Shown here: positions 54,600 to 63,327 of the stretch, in pieces
Layout of the letters: every line of letters begins with the position of its first letter
Numbering within the stretch: the stretch's first letter is position 1
Origin: an uncultured Chloroflexota bacterium
GTDB taxonomy: Bacteria > Chloroflexota > Chloroflexia > Thermomicrobiales > UBA6265
Assembly (NCBI GenBank): GCA_937901745.1
Contig: CALGSZ010000105.1
Location: 124,001-188,000, forward strand
Direction: 5' to 3'
DNA: 64,000 nucleotides
Translations under genes and position numbers: made by a program
The notes under the pieces: generated by a model
Told to the model about the DNA's origin: nothing
The model's database searches: none
The model's input: only the letters and a program-made list of their open reading frames with translations

Positions 54600-55487
54600 T
54601 CATACGCCGCTCGTTGGCTGGGCGTGGGGACGCGGCGCCGGTCGACTGGCCGACTCCTTCGCGTCCTCCTTTGCCGCCCAGCGGAAGAAGAGAACCGAGA
54701 TGACGGCCAAATAGACGACGCTGCCGCCGACCCACATCAAGACGCCCGCGGCCTCCTGATCTGCGGCAACACTGATTCCCCAGAGGCGTGGCGCTGTTAC
54801 GTAGTAGTGATACACCCCCGGCTCCGCGAAGGCAATGAATGCGCCGATGATGCCACTAGGGACGCTCATCAGGAAAATGTACAGACATTGCAGCGGAAGT
54901 GACAGACGCGACCATGCCGGCACCGGCGCCGCGACCGGCCACCAAGACAGGATCGCCGCTACGAGGAACGAGGCGTGTTGCGCGACGTGCACCGGCTCGT
55001 AGCGGAGCGCCACGTCGTATGGCCCTGGGAGATGCCAAATCGTGATGATCAGATTGGCCACGAAGAAGACCGATACGGGGTGGGTGACGGCGGCGCCAAT
55101 TCGATTGAGCAGCGGCCGCTGCGCCAGCGGCTCGAAGACCCAGCGCGGCGTCCCGCTCAGCCACAGCGGGCCGGTCACGAACATCAACAGCATGTGCTGC
55201 AGCATGTGGGCGGACAGGAGATAGCTGTCCGCCCAATCATCCAGCGGCGGTCCAAGCGCGATCAGGAAGACGATCGTTCCGGTGACGAACGCGACGCGCT
55301 GGCCTGTCGTGACCGGCTTCGCCGGATTGTTGACATTACGGTTGCGCGGCCCCGTCCAATAGAAATATCCGGTGAGCAGCGCTACCGCCGCCAGGACGAC
55401 CGTTGGGTCGATGAACCAGTCGCTCGAGAGGAAGCCAGTTGGTGGCGTTTGTCCGGCGTGCAACACCGGAAGTAAGAGCGAGAGCAT
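54600..55487 (-). CDS. ctaG: CtaG-type cytochrome c oxidase assembly protein (caa3 form)
   Basis: 295 residues, GAGG seven bases before the ATG. It is the multi-helix Bacillus-type CtaG, required for forming CuB-containing caa3 oxidase and unrelated to Cox11. Motifs: SYLLSAHMLQHMLLMFVTGP with two His, and YEPVHVAQHASFLVAAILSW. Last recognisable gene of the cox cluster. Confidence 0.9.
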   Translation of the reverse strand: MLSLLLPVLHAGQTPPTGFLSSDWFIDPTVVLAAVALLTGYFYWTGPRNRNVNNPAKPVTTGQRVAFVTGTIVFLIALGPPLDDWADSYLLSAHMLQHMLLMFVTGPLWLSGTPRWVFEPLAQRPLLNRIGAAVTHPVSVFFVANLIITIWHLPGPYDVALRYEPVHVAQHASFLVAAILSWWPVAAPVPAWSRLSLPLQCLYIFLMSVPSGIIGAFIAFAEPGVYHYYVTAPRLWGISVAADQEAAGVLMWVGGSVVYLAVISVLFFRWAAKEDAKESASRPAPRPHAQPTSGV

Positions 55488-55547
55488 CGGGCATCCTCAC
55501 GAGTGGCGCCGGAGGGCGGCGAGTCAGTGACGCGCTTGGCGATGGGC

Positions 55548-55940
55548 CTACTCGCCGCCTGTCAGCAACCGCAGAGCATAGTCGATCGGATGAACGTCCA
55601 TGAGGATCTTCAGACTGATGACGATGGCGAGGGAGATAACGAGGCCGACGGCGAAGATCCACGTCAGCCGACGGTCATCGAATTTCAAGTGCATGAAGTA
55701 CCCGACGACCGTTACGAACTTCGCCGCGGACAGGACGATCAGCGTCGGCACGAGGACGCCGGAATCCGCCATCCATTCGATGTAGTAGGTCGCAACCTCG
55801 ACGATCGTGATGATCGCCAAGATGATGGCGATATTGATGTAGGTTCGCTGACCGGGATGCCCGGGCAGATGCTCGCCGGCGGCCGACCCTGGATGTCCAC
55901 CATGCCCGCCGTGTGTTGCGACTGAGGCTCTGTGAGCCAT
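55548..55940 (-). CDS. cytochrome c oxidase subunit IV
   Basis: 130 residues with AAGGGGG upstream. Three helices in the COX4-prokaryotic pattern: TIVEVATYYIEWMADSGVLV, AKFVTVVGYFMHLKFDDRRL, and AVGLVISLAIVISLKILMDV. The N-terminus is His/Gly-rich (GGHGGHPGS). It stabilises the oxidase; it lies 41 bases after coxC. Confidence 0.9.
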   Translation of the reverse strand: MAHRASVATHGGHGGHPGSAAGEHLPGHPGQRTYINIAIILAIITIVEVATYYIEWMADSGVLVPTLIVLSAAKFVTVVGYFMHLKFDDRRLTWIFAVGLVISLAIVISLKILMDVHPIDYALRLLTGGE

Positions 55941-55981
55941 CTCGATGCCCCCTTACCTCGCTCCGTCCGGCCGGACGCCGG

Positions 55982-56710
55982 CTAGCTCAGCCCAAGCAGG
56001 CGCGCGGCGTGTTCCGCGCCCTCCGAGATCGTCGAGATATCGTCGTCGTACGGGATCAGGTAGACGAGCGTGAAGATGACGATCCAGACGATATCGACGA
56101 AGTGCCAATAGAGTCCGATGATCTCGACGTTGATCGCCTGTTCCTGCCGCAACCCGCCGCGCAGCGACACCCACAACAGCGACAGGAGCATGATGACTCC
56201 GATTGTCACGTGCGCGCCGTGGAAGCCGGTCAGCGTATAGAAGGACGTGCCGAACATGTTGGTCGTCAGCCCGAGCCCGTCCTCCTTGTAGAAGCTCGTG
56301 AACTCGAAGTACTGACCGCCGAGGAAGATCGAGCCCAGCGTGGCCGTCGCGAACAGCCAGATCCGAGTGCCGCGAACGTCACCCCGTTGCACCGCCGCCA
56401 GCGCGAGCACCATCGTCAGCGAACTCATCAGCAGGACGAACGCGCTGACCGACGTGTACGGAATGTCGAGCACCTCGTGCGGCAGCGGACCTGATCCCTG
56501 ACCAGCCGCGACCAGCTCCTCGGCCCGCCCCCGGTAGATTAGGTACGTCGCGATCAGCGAGCCGAAGAACATGCAGTCGGAGGCCAGGAAGCCCCACATT
56601 AGGAGCTTGCGGTGGTCAATGCCCGTACTGGTCGGCGGGTGCGGGGAGTGCTCGGCTCCCCCGCCGTGCCCACCCCCGTGGGCTTCAGCTGTGGCGACCG
56701 CGGTTGACAA
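55982..56710 (-). CDS. coxC: cytochrome c oxidase subunit III, TTG start
   Basis: 242 residues. The only start codon that keeps the family N-terminus is a TTG at 56710, with GGAGG nine bases before. Motifs of subunit III: WGFLASDCMFFGSLIATYLI, GSIFLGGQYFEFTSFYKEDG, TLTGFHGAHVTIGVIMLLSL, and the end FVDIVWIVIFTLVYLIPY. The N-terminus is His/Gly-rich (GGGHGGGAEHSPH), as in subunit IV, and could bind metal. Confidence 0.93.
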   Translation of the reverse strand: MSTAVATAEAHGGGHGGGAEHSPHPPTSTGIDHRKLLMWGFLASDCMFFGSLIATYLIYRGRAEELVAAGQGSGPLPHEVLDIPYTSVSAFVLLMSSLTMVLALAAVQRGDVRGTRIWLFATATLGSIFLGGQYFEFTSFYKEDGLGLTTNMFGTSFYTLTGFHGAHVTIGVIMLLSLLWVSLRGGLRQEQAINVEIIGLYWHFVDIVWIVIFTLVYLIPYDDDISTISEGAEHAARLLGLS

Positions 56711-56779
56711 CTCCTGTTCCCTCCCGTGTTTGCACCCGTCCGCGCGTTACGGAGCGGTTGGCGCCGATCATCGGACGCA

Positions 56780-58741
56780 TCAACCAGCCGGCTCGAATGC
56801 CCAGCCGTAGCAGCCGAGCAGCGTAATGGCCACGCCAATCGGAACCAAGATCGGCAAGTGCAGCAGGCCAATCGTCAGGACCGGGTTATCGATCAGGAGG
56901 CCCATCGCGGCGACGAACAACCCGATCGAGACAATCAGCGGATAGTACGACGGGTTCGGCATGTGGATGTGCTCCACATCTTCCTTGGTCGGCGAGACCA
57001 CGGCGGTCCGCCGCATCGCCTGAGCCTCCGGCGCCTCATCCGGAGCGTGGACGCTACCCATCCGCCGGCCAGCGACCTCGATCGCGACCTCTTCCTCCTG
57101 AGCGTGGTCCTCATGCCCGCCGTACTTCTCCCACCAGAGCGGATCGCGGTGAGAGATCACCGGAATGCGAGCGAAGTTGTACGGCGGTGGCGGAGAGGAC
57201 GTGGCCCACTCCAGCGTCGCGGCATCCCACGGATTGTCCGGCGCCTGCTCGCCGTGCCGCAGGCTTTTCCAGACGTTGTACATGAAGACTAGGATCGAGA
57301 ACCCGAGCACGAACGCGCCGATCGTCGAGACGAGGTTCCACGCGGTCCAGCCGCTCTCCTCACCGTAGGTGTAGTAGCGGCGCGGCATGCCGGCCAGGCC
57401 GAGGAAGTGCATCGGGAAGAACGTCATGTTGAAGCCGATGAAGGTCAACCAGAAGTTCCACTTGCCCAGCCGGTCATCGAGCATCTTCCCGAAGATCTTC
57501 GGGAACCAGTAGTACATCGCCGCCAGCAGGCCGAACATGCTGCCACCGAAGAGCACGTAGTGGAAGTGGGCGACGACGAAGTAGGAGTCGTTGTGATGCG
57601 TGTTGACCGGCGCGGAAGAGTGCATCACGCCAGAGATACCGCCGATCGTGAACTGCGAGATGAGTCCGACGGCGAAGAGCATCGGCGTCGTGAATTTCAG
57701 TGAGCCGCGGAACATCGTCCCGAGCCAGTTGAAGATCTTCACGCCGGTCGGGATCGCGATCAGCATCGTGGCGCCCGCGAAGATCGAGTTCGCGGTCGGG
57801 CCAAGACCGGTCGTGAACATGTGGTGGGCCCAGACGCCGAATCCGAGGAACGCGATCGCCCCGAGCGCGTAGACCATCACGGCGTAGCCGAACAGCGGCT
57901 TGCGCGAGAAGACCGGTACGATCTCCGAGACGATGCCGAACGCCGGCAAGATCAGGATGTACACCTCGGGATGGCCGAAGACCCAGAACAGGTGCTGCCA
58001 GAGGAGCGGGTCACCACCAGCGGCAACCTCATAGAACCCCGTGCCGGCGTAGCGGTCGAAGGAAAGTAGGATCAGCGCGACGGTCACCGCCGGGAAGGCC
58101 ATGACGATCAGGATCGAGACGATCAGCGTAGCCCAGCTGAAGACCGGCACCCGCATCATCGTCACGCCTGGCGCGCGCATGTTGAAGATGGTGACGATGA
58201 AGTTGAGAGACGACGCCATCGAGGAGACACCGAGCACCTGCAGGCCGATCATCCAGAAGTCAACGGCGCGGGTCGGGTTCCAGGCGTTCTCGGTCAGCGG
58301 CGCATATCCGTACCAACCCTGGTTCGGCACGGTAGCGAAGAACCAGCTCAGATTGAGGATGATGGCGCCGGCGAGGAAGGTCCAGTAACTGAACGCATTG
58401 AGTCGCGGGAACGCGACGTCACGCGCTCCGATTTGGAGCGGCACGAGATAGTTGAAGAAGGCGGCGTTGAGCGGCATGACGACGAGGAAGATCATCGTCG
58501 TGCCGTGCATCGTGAAGAGCTCGTTGTAGGTCTGGGCGCCGACGAGATCGTTGTCCGGTACAGCGAGCTGGAGCCGGATCAACAGCGCCTCAAGACCACC
58601 GATGAGGAAGAAGAGAAACGCAGTCGTCCCGTAGAGGATGCCGATTCGCTTGTGGTCGACCGTCGTGAGCCAGCTCCACAGCCCTGTTGCTGGCGCGGCG
58701 ACCGGCCGAGTCAGCGTTTGCGGCTGCGCGATGGTTGCCAT
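56780..58741 (-). CDS. coxA: cytochrome c oxidase subunit I
   Basis: 653 residues. The heme a and heme a3-CuB catalytic subunit, with DHKRIGILYGTTAFLFFLIG, MHGTTMIFLVVMPL (first heme His), FWVFGHPEVYILILPAFG (CuB His and the His-Tyr crosslink), and VVAHFHYVLFGGSMFGL (heme ligands). The E in HPEV marks an A1-type proton path. The C-terminal ~120 residues extend beyond the core with two helices (SYYPLIVSIGLFVAAMGLLI; GLLHLPILVPIGVAITLLGC). Confidence 0.97.
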   Translation of the reverse strand: MATIAQPQTLTRPVAAPATGLWSWLTTVDHKRIGILYGTTAFLFFLIGGLEALLIRLQLAVPDNDLVGAQTYNELFTMHGTTMIFLVVMPLNAAFFNYLVPLQIGARDVAFPRLNAFSYWTFLAGAIILNLSWFFATVPNQGWYGYAPLTENAWNPTRAVDFWMIGLQVLGVSSMASSLNFIVTIFNMRAPGVTMMRVPVFSWATLIVSILIVMAFPAVTVALILLSFDRYAGTGFYEVAAGGDPLLWQHLFWVFGHPEVYILILPAFGIVSEIVPVFSRKPLFGYAVMVYALGAIAFLGFGVWAHHMFTTGLGPTANSIFAGATMLIAIPTGVKIFNWLGTMFRGSLKFTTPMLFAVGLISQFTIGGISGVMHSSAPVNTHHNDSYFVVAHFHYVLFGGSMFGLLAAMYYWFPKIFGKMLDDRLGKWNFWLTFIGFNMTFFPMHFLGLAGMPRRYYTYGEESGWTAWNLVSTIGAFVLGFSILVFMYNVWKSLRHGEQAPDNPWDAATLEWATSSPPPPYNFARIPVISHRDPLWWEKYGGHEDHAQEEEVAIEVAGRRMGSVHAPDEAPEAQAMRRTAVVSPTKEDVEHIHMPNPSYYPLIVSIGLFVAAMGLLIDNPVLTIGLLHLPILVPIGVAITLLGCYGWAFEPAG

Positions 58742-58819
58742 CTCGATCTCCTGCCTTACGCTCCTGCGCGTCCGCGCATCCTCTCAGCCCCGAATACGAT
58801 CGTCGTCATCATGCTCCCG

Positions 58820-60088
58820 TCACTCTCCCTCGGAAGCCGCACTCTCGGCCGGCTGGGCCGGCGGGATGTTGACATCGTCAGCAGTCGGCGGCTCCAAATC
58901 AGCATTCTCACCAGTCGGCTCCGGGCAGCCTCCATCCGGCTGCAGCGCTTGGAGGTAATTCACGAGCGTCTGAATCTGATCCTCGGTCAGCGTGCCCGGC
59001 TTGATCGCCGTCGCCATGTGGTTGCCCGGCTTGATCGCGCCCGGGTCACGCAGCCAGCTGGCCAGGTTCTCCGGCGTGTTCCTCAGGAGACCGGCGCCAA
59101 TCGTGGCCCGGCAGCCGAAGAGCGTCAGGTTCGGACCGGCGATCTTCGAAATGTCCGGGGTCTGCTCCAGACCAACCGCGGCCGTGTTGAACTGCGTGCC
59201 ATTGATGCGGTGGCAGGCAGCGCAGACGGCGAACGCATCCGGGGCCTGCGCGACATCACCCGTGCCGGCGGCATCAGCTGCCGCCTGGCTCGGGCCCGCC
59301 TTCCAGGCATTCACCCACGCGTCGAACTGCTCCTGCGGCTGGACATGCACGATGAAGCGCATCCAGGCGTGGGAATCACCGCAGAACTCGGCACATTCGC
59401 CGTAGTAGACACCCGGCTTGTCAGCGGTGAAGCCCAGACGATTCACGTGTCCGGGAATGAGGTCCATCTTGCCACTGAGCTGTGGCACCCAGAAGGAGTG
59501 AATGACGTTATTGGAGTAGAGGCGGAAGACAACACGCTTCCCGGCCGGGATATAGATCTCGTTCGCGGTGATGATGCCGCCGACCTGATCCGAGGGCTCA
59601 GCGTAATGAACTTCCCACCACCACTGCTTGCCGTAGACGTCGATGACGTAGTCGGCGTCTGCTTCCTGAGCCTCGGCATCGAACTTGAACAGCGTCTGAA
59701 CGGTCGGGATGAAGATCACCAGGAGCACGATCGCCGGCAGAATCGTCCAGGCAATCTCGAGTGTCTTGTTGCCATGGACCTGCTCCGGCCGCTCTTCCTG
59801 CTCCGAGCGACGGCGGAACCGCAAGACCGTGTAAACGAGACCCGCCTGGACACCGACGAAGACGACCAGCGCCATCCAGAAGATGAGCTTATAAAGGAAT
59901 TGGATATCGCTGGCGACCTCGGTGCGAGGACTGATGGTCGAGTATGGGCTCTCCGCCCCGACCGCCCGCGGCAGAATTGCCGCTCCGGCCATCAGCAGCA
60001 ACGACAGCAGCGTTCCCGCGCGCAGCAACATGATGATGCGCCTGTGCCGCGCCCTCAGGTCATTGCCGCGGCGATCTCGCTCTACCAT
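58820..60088 (-). CDS. coxB: cytochrome c oxidase subunit II fused to cytochrome c (caa3 type)
   Basis: 422 residues from the ATG at 60088 (GGGGAGG upstream). A signal/first helix and a second helix lead to the CuA domain: YGKQWWWEVHY, NNVIHSFWVPQLSGK, and the CuA ligands in YGECAEFCGDSHAWMRF (Cys-x3-Cys-x3-His-xx-Met). A C-terminal class I cytochrome c follows, with the heme motif CAACHR and an axial Met in KPGNHMATAI. First gene of the operon; Sco and PCu(A)C encoded at 37.5-38.8 kb are its likely copper donors. Confidence 0.96.
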   Translation of the reverse strand: MVERDRRGNDLRARHRRIIMLLRAGTLLSLLLMAGAAILPRAVGAESPYSTISPRTEVASDIQFLYKLIFWMALVVFVGVQAGLVYTVLRFRRRSEQEERPEQVHGNKTLEIAWTILPAIVLLVIFIPTVQTLFKFDAEAQEADADYVIDVYGKQWWWEVHYAEPSDQVGGIITANEIYIPAGKRVVFRLYSNNVIHSFWVPQLSGKMDLIPGHVNRLGFTADKPGVYYGECAEFCGDSHAWMRFIVHVQPQEQFDAWVNAWKAGPSQAAADAAGTGDVAQAPDAFAVCAACHRINGTQFNTAAVGLEQTPDISKIAGPNLTLFGCRATIGAGLLRNTPENLASWLRDPGAIKPGNHMATAIKPGTLTEDQIQTLVNYLQALQPDGGCPEPTGENADLEPPTADDVNIPPAQPAESAASEGE

Positions 60089-60639
60089 TCCGCCTCCCCG
60101 CCTCGTCACCCTCAACTCTGGACGCTATGGTCGCCGAGGTGAAACTGACTCCGCCCACGGAAACCGCCTCAATCAATGCGAGAAACCACAAGCCGAAGCA
60201 TGCGCCGCAGTCTTCGTGCCAGAATCTCGTTTGCGTGGGTCGTGTTTCCGCGTGCTCTGGATCAGCGCCGCTGCCGTCGCATCAGGCCGGCGCACAGTGG
60301 GGCCGCACCCCGGCGTCGCCCCGGCTGCTTGCGAGCATCGTACACCCAACGGCGGGCAGGCGGTCAAGACCTTGGTACCTGGAATCGGCATTCCAGCACG
60401 ATGCAGCACGACCAAGCCTCATCGCGCTCATTTGGTCGCTTCGCCGCTTCGCGGGCGCCCGAACGTGCGGGTGGTATACTTTGGAATCAGTGCGACGAGT
60501 GTATGGTGCGCGCCGTCCGCCGGTGGCGGGCTAATCGGTGATTCCCCGTGGCGACGCGCACATATCTGCGCAGACCGCCGCCGTCGCAATGCCTCCACAC
60601 CATCCGGCGAACCGGCGCAGTGCCAGGAGTCCGTCGGTG
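60089..60639. other. 551-bp divergent intergenic region without a supported gene
   Basis: It separates coxB (minus) and the small membrane gene (plus). Open frames here have no family match or ribosome binding site. It should hold the cox operon promoter. The only promoter-like element noticed is listed separately. Confidence 0.5.
60472..60480 (+). promoter_or_regulatory. candidate extended -10 promoter
   Basis: TGG-TATACT matches an extended -10 hexamer well but has no -35. It is 160 bases before the ATG at 60640 and could serve that gene or argS behind it. Confidence 0.35.
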
Positions 60640-60879
60640 ATGCCTCGCCATCAGGAACAATCAGTCGTGCGGTACGCGGCCATTTTCTGCATCGCGATCG
60701 GCGCGGTCATCATGGTAGTGGCCATTTTTGCCGATTCGATCGGCATCAGTGGCGGCGGTAGAGGTTTCGGTTGGAAGCAGCTGATTGCCGCTATCGTCGG
60801 CTTGGTCGTGCTGCTGATCGGCCTCGCCTGGCTCCTGCGGCCGCTCGCGCATCTCCCCGCCGAAGAGACCGAAGAATAA
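60640..60879 (+). CDS. small two-helix membrane protein
   Basis: 79 residues from the ATG at 60640 (GTG immediately before also possible); AGGAG lies about 10 bases upstream. Two helices: YAAIFCIAIGAVIMVVAIFA and LIAAIVGLVVLLIGLAWLLR, with a Gly-rich turn ISGGGRGFGWKQ between and an acidic end. Not recognised. It precedes argS by 128 bases. Confidence 0.55.
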   Translation: MPRHQEQSVVRYAAIFCIAIGAVIMVVAIFADSIGISGGGRGFGWKQLIAAIVGLVVLLIGLAWLLRPLAHLPAEETEE

Positions 60880-61007
60880 AGCGGCATCTTGCGATAGCAG
60901 CCTGCCCTCGCGCATGCTTGGGTGAGTATTCGACCCGGCCGCGCCCGGCTGGCGCTATGGCGTGTGCCGAAGCAGCATCATGCAGCCAACGATGAAGGAC
61001 GGACGAC

Positions 61008-63254
61008 ATGAGTGAAAAGGCGGGCGGACCCAGCGGGGATGGGATCGTCGTAATGGAAGCGCAGCTCGCGCGCGAGGCAATCGCCGCGGCGCTGGCGGAC
61101 GCCGGCCTCGCCCCACCTCCGCGCGGCATCGATCTCCGCCCGATTCCCTTTGAAGGCTCCTGGGGCGTCGCCAGCTCGGTTTGCCACGCGATCGCGGGCG
61201 ATCTCGTCCAGCGCGAGCTCGAGGCGAGCGGCGAGCTACAACAGCTCTCTAAGAAGGAAGCGAAGCAACGGGCGAGCGAGGCGGCGCGCAAACGCGCACA
61301 GGAGCTGGCCGAGGCGATCGCGACCAAGGTCAAGTCGACGAACGGCTTCGCTCGCGTCGAAGCGGTCAACGGCTACGTCAATCTCTACTTCGACGCCAAC
61401 GCCGTCGCCTCTCGCCTCATCGGCGAGGTCATCAAGCTCGGACCGGATTTCGGCAAGGGAGCGCCGAAGACCGAGCGCGTGATGGTCGAGCACTCCCAGC
61501 CGAACACGCACAAAGTCTTCCACGTCGGCCACCTGCGAAATTCCTGCCTCGGCATCGCCGTCAGCAACATCCTAGCCGCCGCCGGTTATCCCGTTCTGCA
61601 GGCGACCTACCCCGGCGACATCGGGATGCACGTCATCAAATGCCTCTGGTGCTACGAGCGCTTCCACAAGGGGCAGGAGCCAGCCGATCCGTCCCTGCGC
61701 GGCCGCTGGCTCGGTCAGATCTACTCCGAGTCGGACGCGCGGCTCGAGTATCGGAAGGACGTGCTCTCCTTCCTACATCTCTTGTCTAAGGAAGATCAGG
61801 GGTTCGTCGCGGGGATCGACCGCCTGCTCAAGTACCTCTGGCGCAAGAATGAGCAGGGCGAGGTGGTCGAGGGCGAGGACATCGCCTATCTCCTGGGCCG
61901 CATCACGCATGGCCAGGAGATCAAGGAGGACCAGCTGCGACGCGATGACGTAATCGTCAAGTTCTGGCCGATCGTCGGCGATTACCTGCGGGACGCTGCT
62001 CTCAATCCGAAGCCGCACGTCCCGGCCGAGGGCGAGCCGGAGCCGACGATGACGCCGGAGGAGCGCTACGCGCGCTGGCAAGAGCTCAACGAGCACATCG
62101 AGTGGTGGCCGGAGGTTCCCCGCTGGCGCGAGGAGGTCCGCGAAACCTTCCAGCGGTGGGAGCGGCAGGAGCCGGAATTCGTCAAGCTCTGGCAGGAGAC
62201 GCGGGAGTGGAGCCTGGCGGATTTCCGGCGCATCTTCGATGAGCTCGGCGCTCACTTCGACGTCTGGTTCTTCGAGAGCGAAGTCGAGGAGGAAGGCAAG
62301 AAGATCGTCGCCGAGCTCCTGGAGAAGGGAATCGCCGAGATCAGCGACGGGCTGCCGGTCGTCAAGATCGACGAGAAGCTGGGGCTGAAGCAGGAGACGT
62401 ACCGAACGCTCCCAATCCTCCGCTCGGACGGCACCTCCCTCTACTCGACGAAGGACTTGGCGCTGACGAAGCGCAAGTTCGAGGAGTTCGGCATCGACCG
62501 GGCGATCTGGGTGGTCGACGTCCGCCAGTCCCTCTACTTCCAGCAGATCTTCAAGATCCTGGAGCTTTGGGGCTTCGAGCAGGCGAAGAAGTCGTACCAT
62601 CTCGGCTACGAGATCGTTCGCTTGCCGGAGGGGGTCATCTCCTCGCGCAAGGGTAACGTCCCGATCTATGACGACGTGCGGGACATGGTGCTCGCACGGG
62701 CACGCGAGATCATCGAAGAAAAGAACCCGGATCTGCCGCCGGAGACGAAGGAGCGCGTCGCCCGCCAGGTCGGGCTCGGCTCGCTCAAGTTCGCGATGCT
62801 CGCTCGGGACAACAACAAGGTCGTCGTCTTCGACGTCGAGGAAGCCCTCTCCTTCGACGGCTTCGCGGCGCCTTACATTCAGTACGCGCACGCTCGCGCC
62901 TGCCGCATCCTCGAGCACGCGGGCATCACCCCCGGTCAGGCGATCGCGCATGACGATCAGCAGCCGGCGCTCGACTTTGGCGAGGTGCTGGCGCCGGAAG
63001 AGCTGAGCCTGCTCCAGCACATCGCGATCCTGCCGGATGAGGTGCAGCGAGCCGCCGAGTACTACCGGCCATTGCAGATCGTCAATTACGTCTACGAGCT
63101 CGCCCGGCGCTTCAACGACTTCTATCACGCTTGCCCCGTCCTGCAGTCCCCGGAGCCGACGCGAACAGCGCGGCTCGCCCTGGTGGACGCCACGCGCATC
63201 GTGCTCGCTAACAGCCTCGCGCTGCTTGGCATCGCGGCGCCGGAGGAGATGTAG
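61008..63254 (+). CDS. argS: arginyl-tRNA synthetase, enlarged
   Basis: 748 residues, about 150-170 longer than usual class I ArgRS. It has the N-terminal tRNA-binding Add1 domain (NGYVNLYFD), the HIGH motif as FHVGHLRNS (HSQPNTHK before it), the KMSKS-like loop ISSRKGN, and the DALR anticodon domain (YAHARACRIL; YVYELARRFNDFYHACPVL). The extra length lies mainly between GDIGMHVIK (near residue 203) and WSLADFRRIFDELG (near residue 400), and is rich in Trp, Glu and Arg. Start has AAGGACGG upstream. Confidence 0.95.
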   Translation: MSEKAGGPSGDGIVVMEAQLAREAIAAALADAGLAPPPRGIDLRPIPFEGSWGVASSVCHAIAGDLVQRELEASGELQQLSKKEAKQRASEAARKRAQELAEAIATKVKSTNGFARVEAVNGYVNLYFDANAVASRLIGEVIKLGPDFGKGAPKTERVMVEHSQPNTHKVFHVGHLRNSCLGIAVSNILAAAGYPVLQATYPGDIGMHVIKCLWCYERFHKGQEPADPSLRGRWLGQIYSESDARLEYRKDVLSFLHLLSKEDQGFVAGIDRLLKYLWRKNEQGEVVEGEDIAYLLGRITHGQEIKEDQLRRDDVIVKFWPIVGDYLRDAALNPKPHVPAEGEPEPTMTPEERYARWQELNEHIEWWPEVPRWREEVRETFQRWERQEPEFVKLWQETREWSLADFRRIFDELGAHFDVWFFESEVEEEGKKIVAELLEKGIAEISDGLPVVKIDEKLGLKQETYRTLPILRSDGTSLYSTKDLALTKRKFEEFGIDRAIWVVDVRQSLYFQQIFKILELWGFEQAKKSYHLGYEIVRLPEGVISSRKGNVPIYDDVRDMVLARAREIIEEKNPDLPPETKERVARQVGLGSLKFAMLARDNNKVVVFDVEEALSFDGFAAPYIQYAHARACRILEHAGITPGQAIAHDDQQPALDFGEVLAPEELSLLQHIAILPDEVQRAAEYYRPLQIVNYVYELARRFNDFYHACPVLQSPEPTRTARLALVDATRIVLANSLALLGIAAPEEM

Positions 63255-63327
63255 CGCCGAACGATCCGCTCCCCGCTGCCCAACCGGCGACGGAGCGGAC
63301 GGCAAGAAACTTGCGACAGGTGACGAC

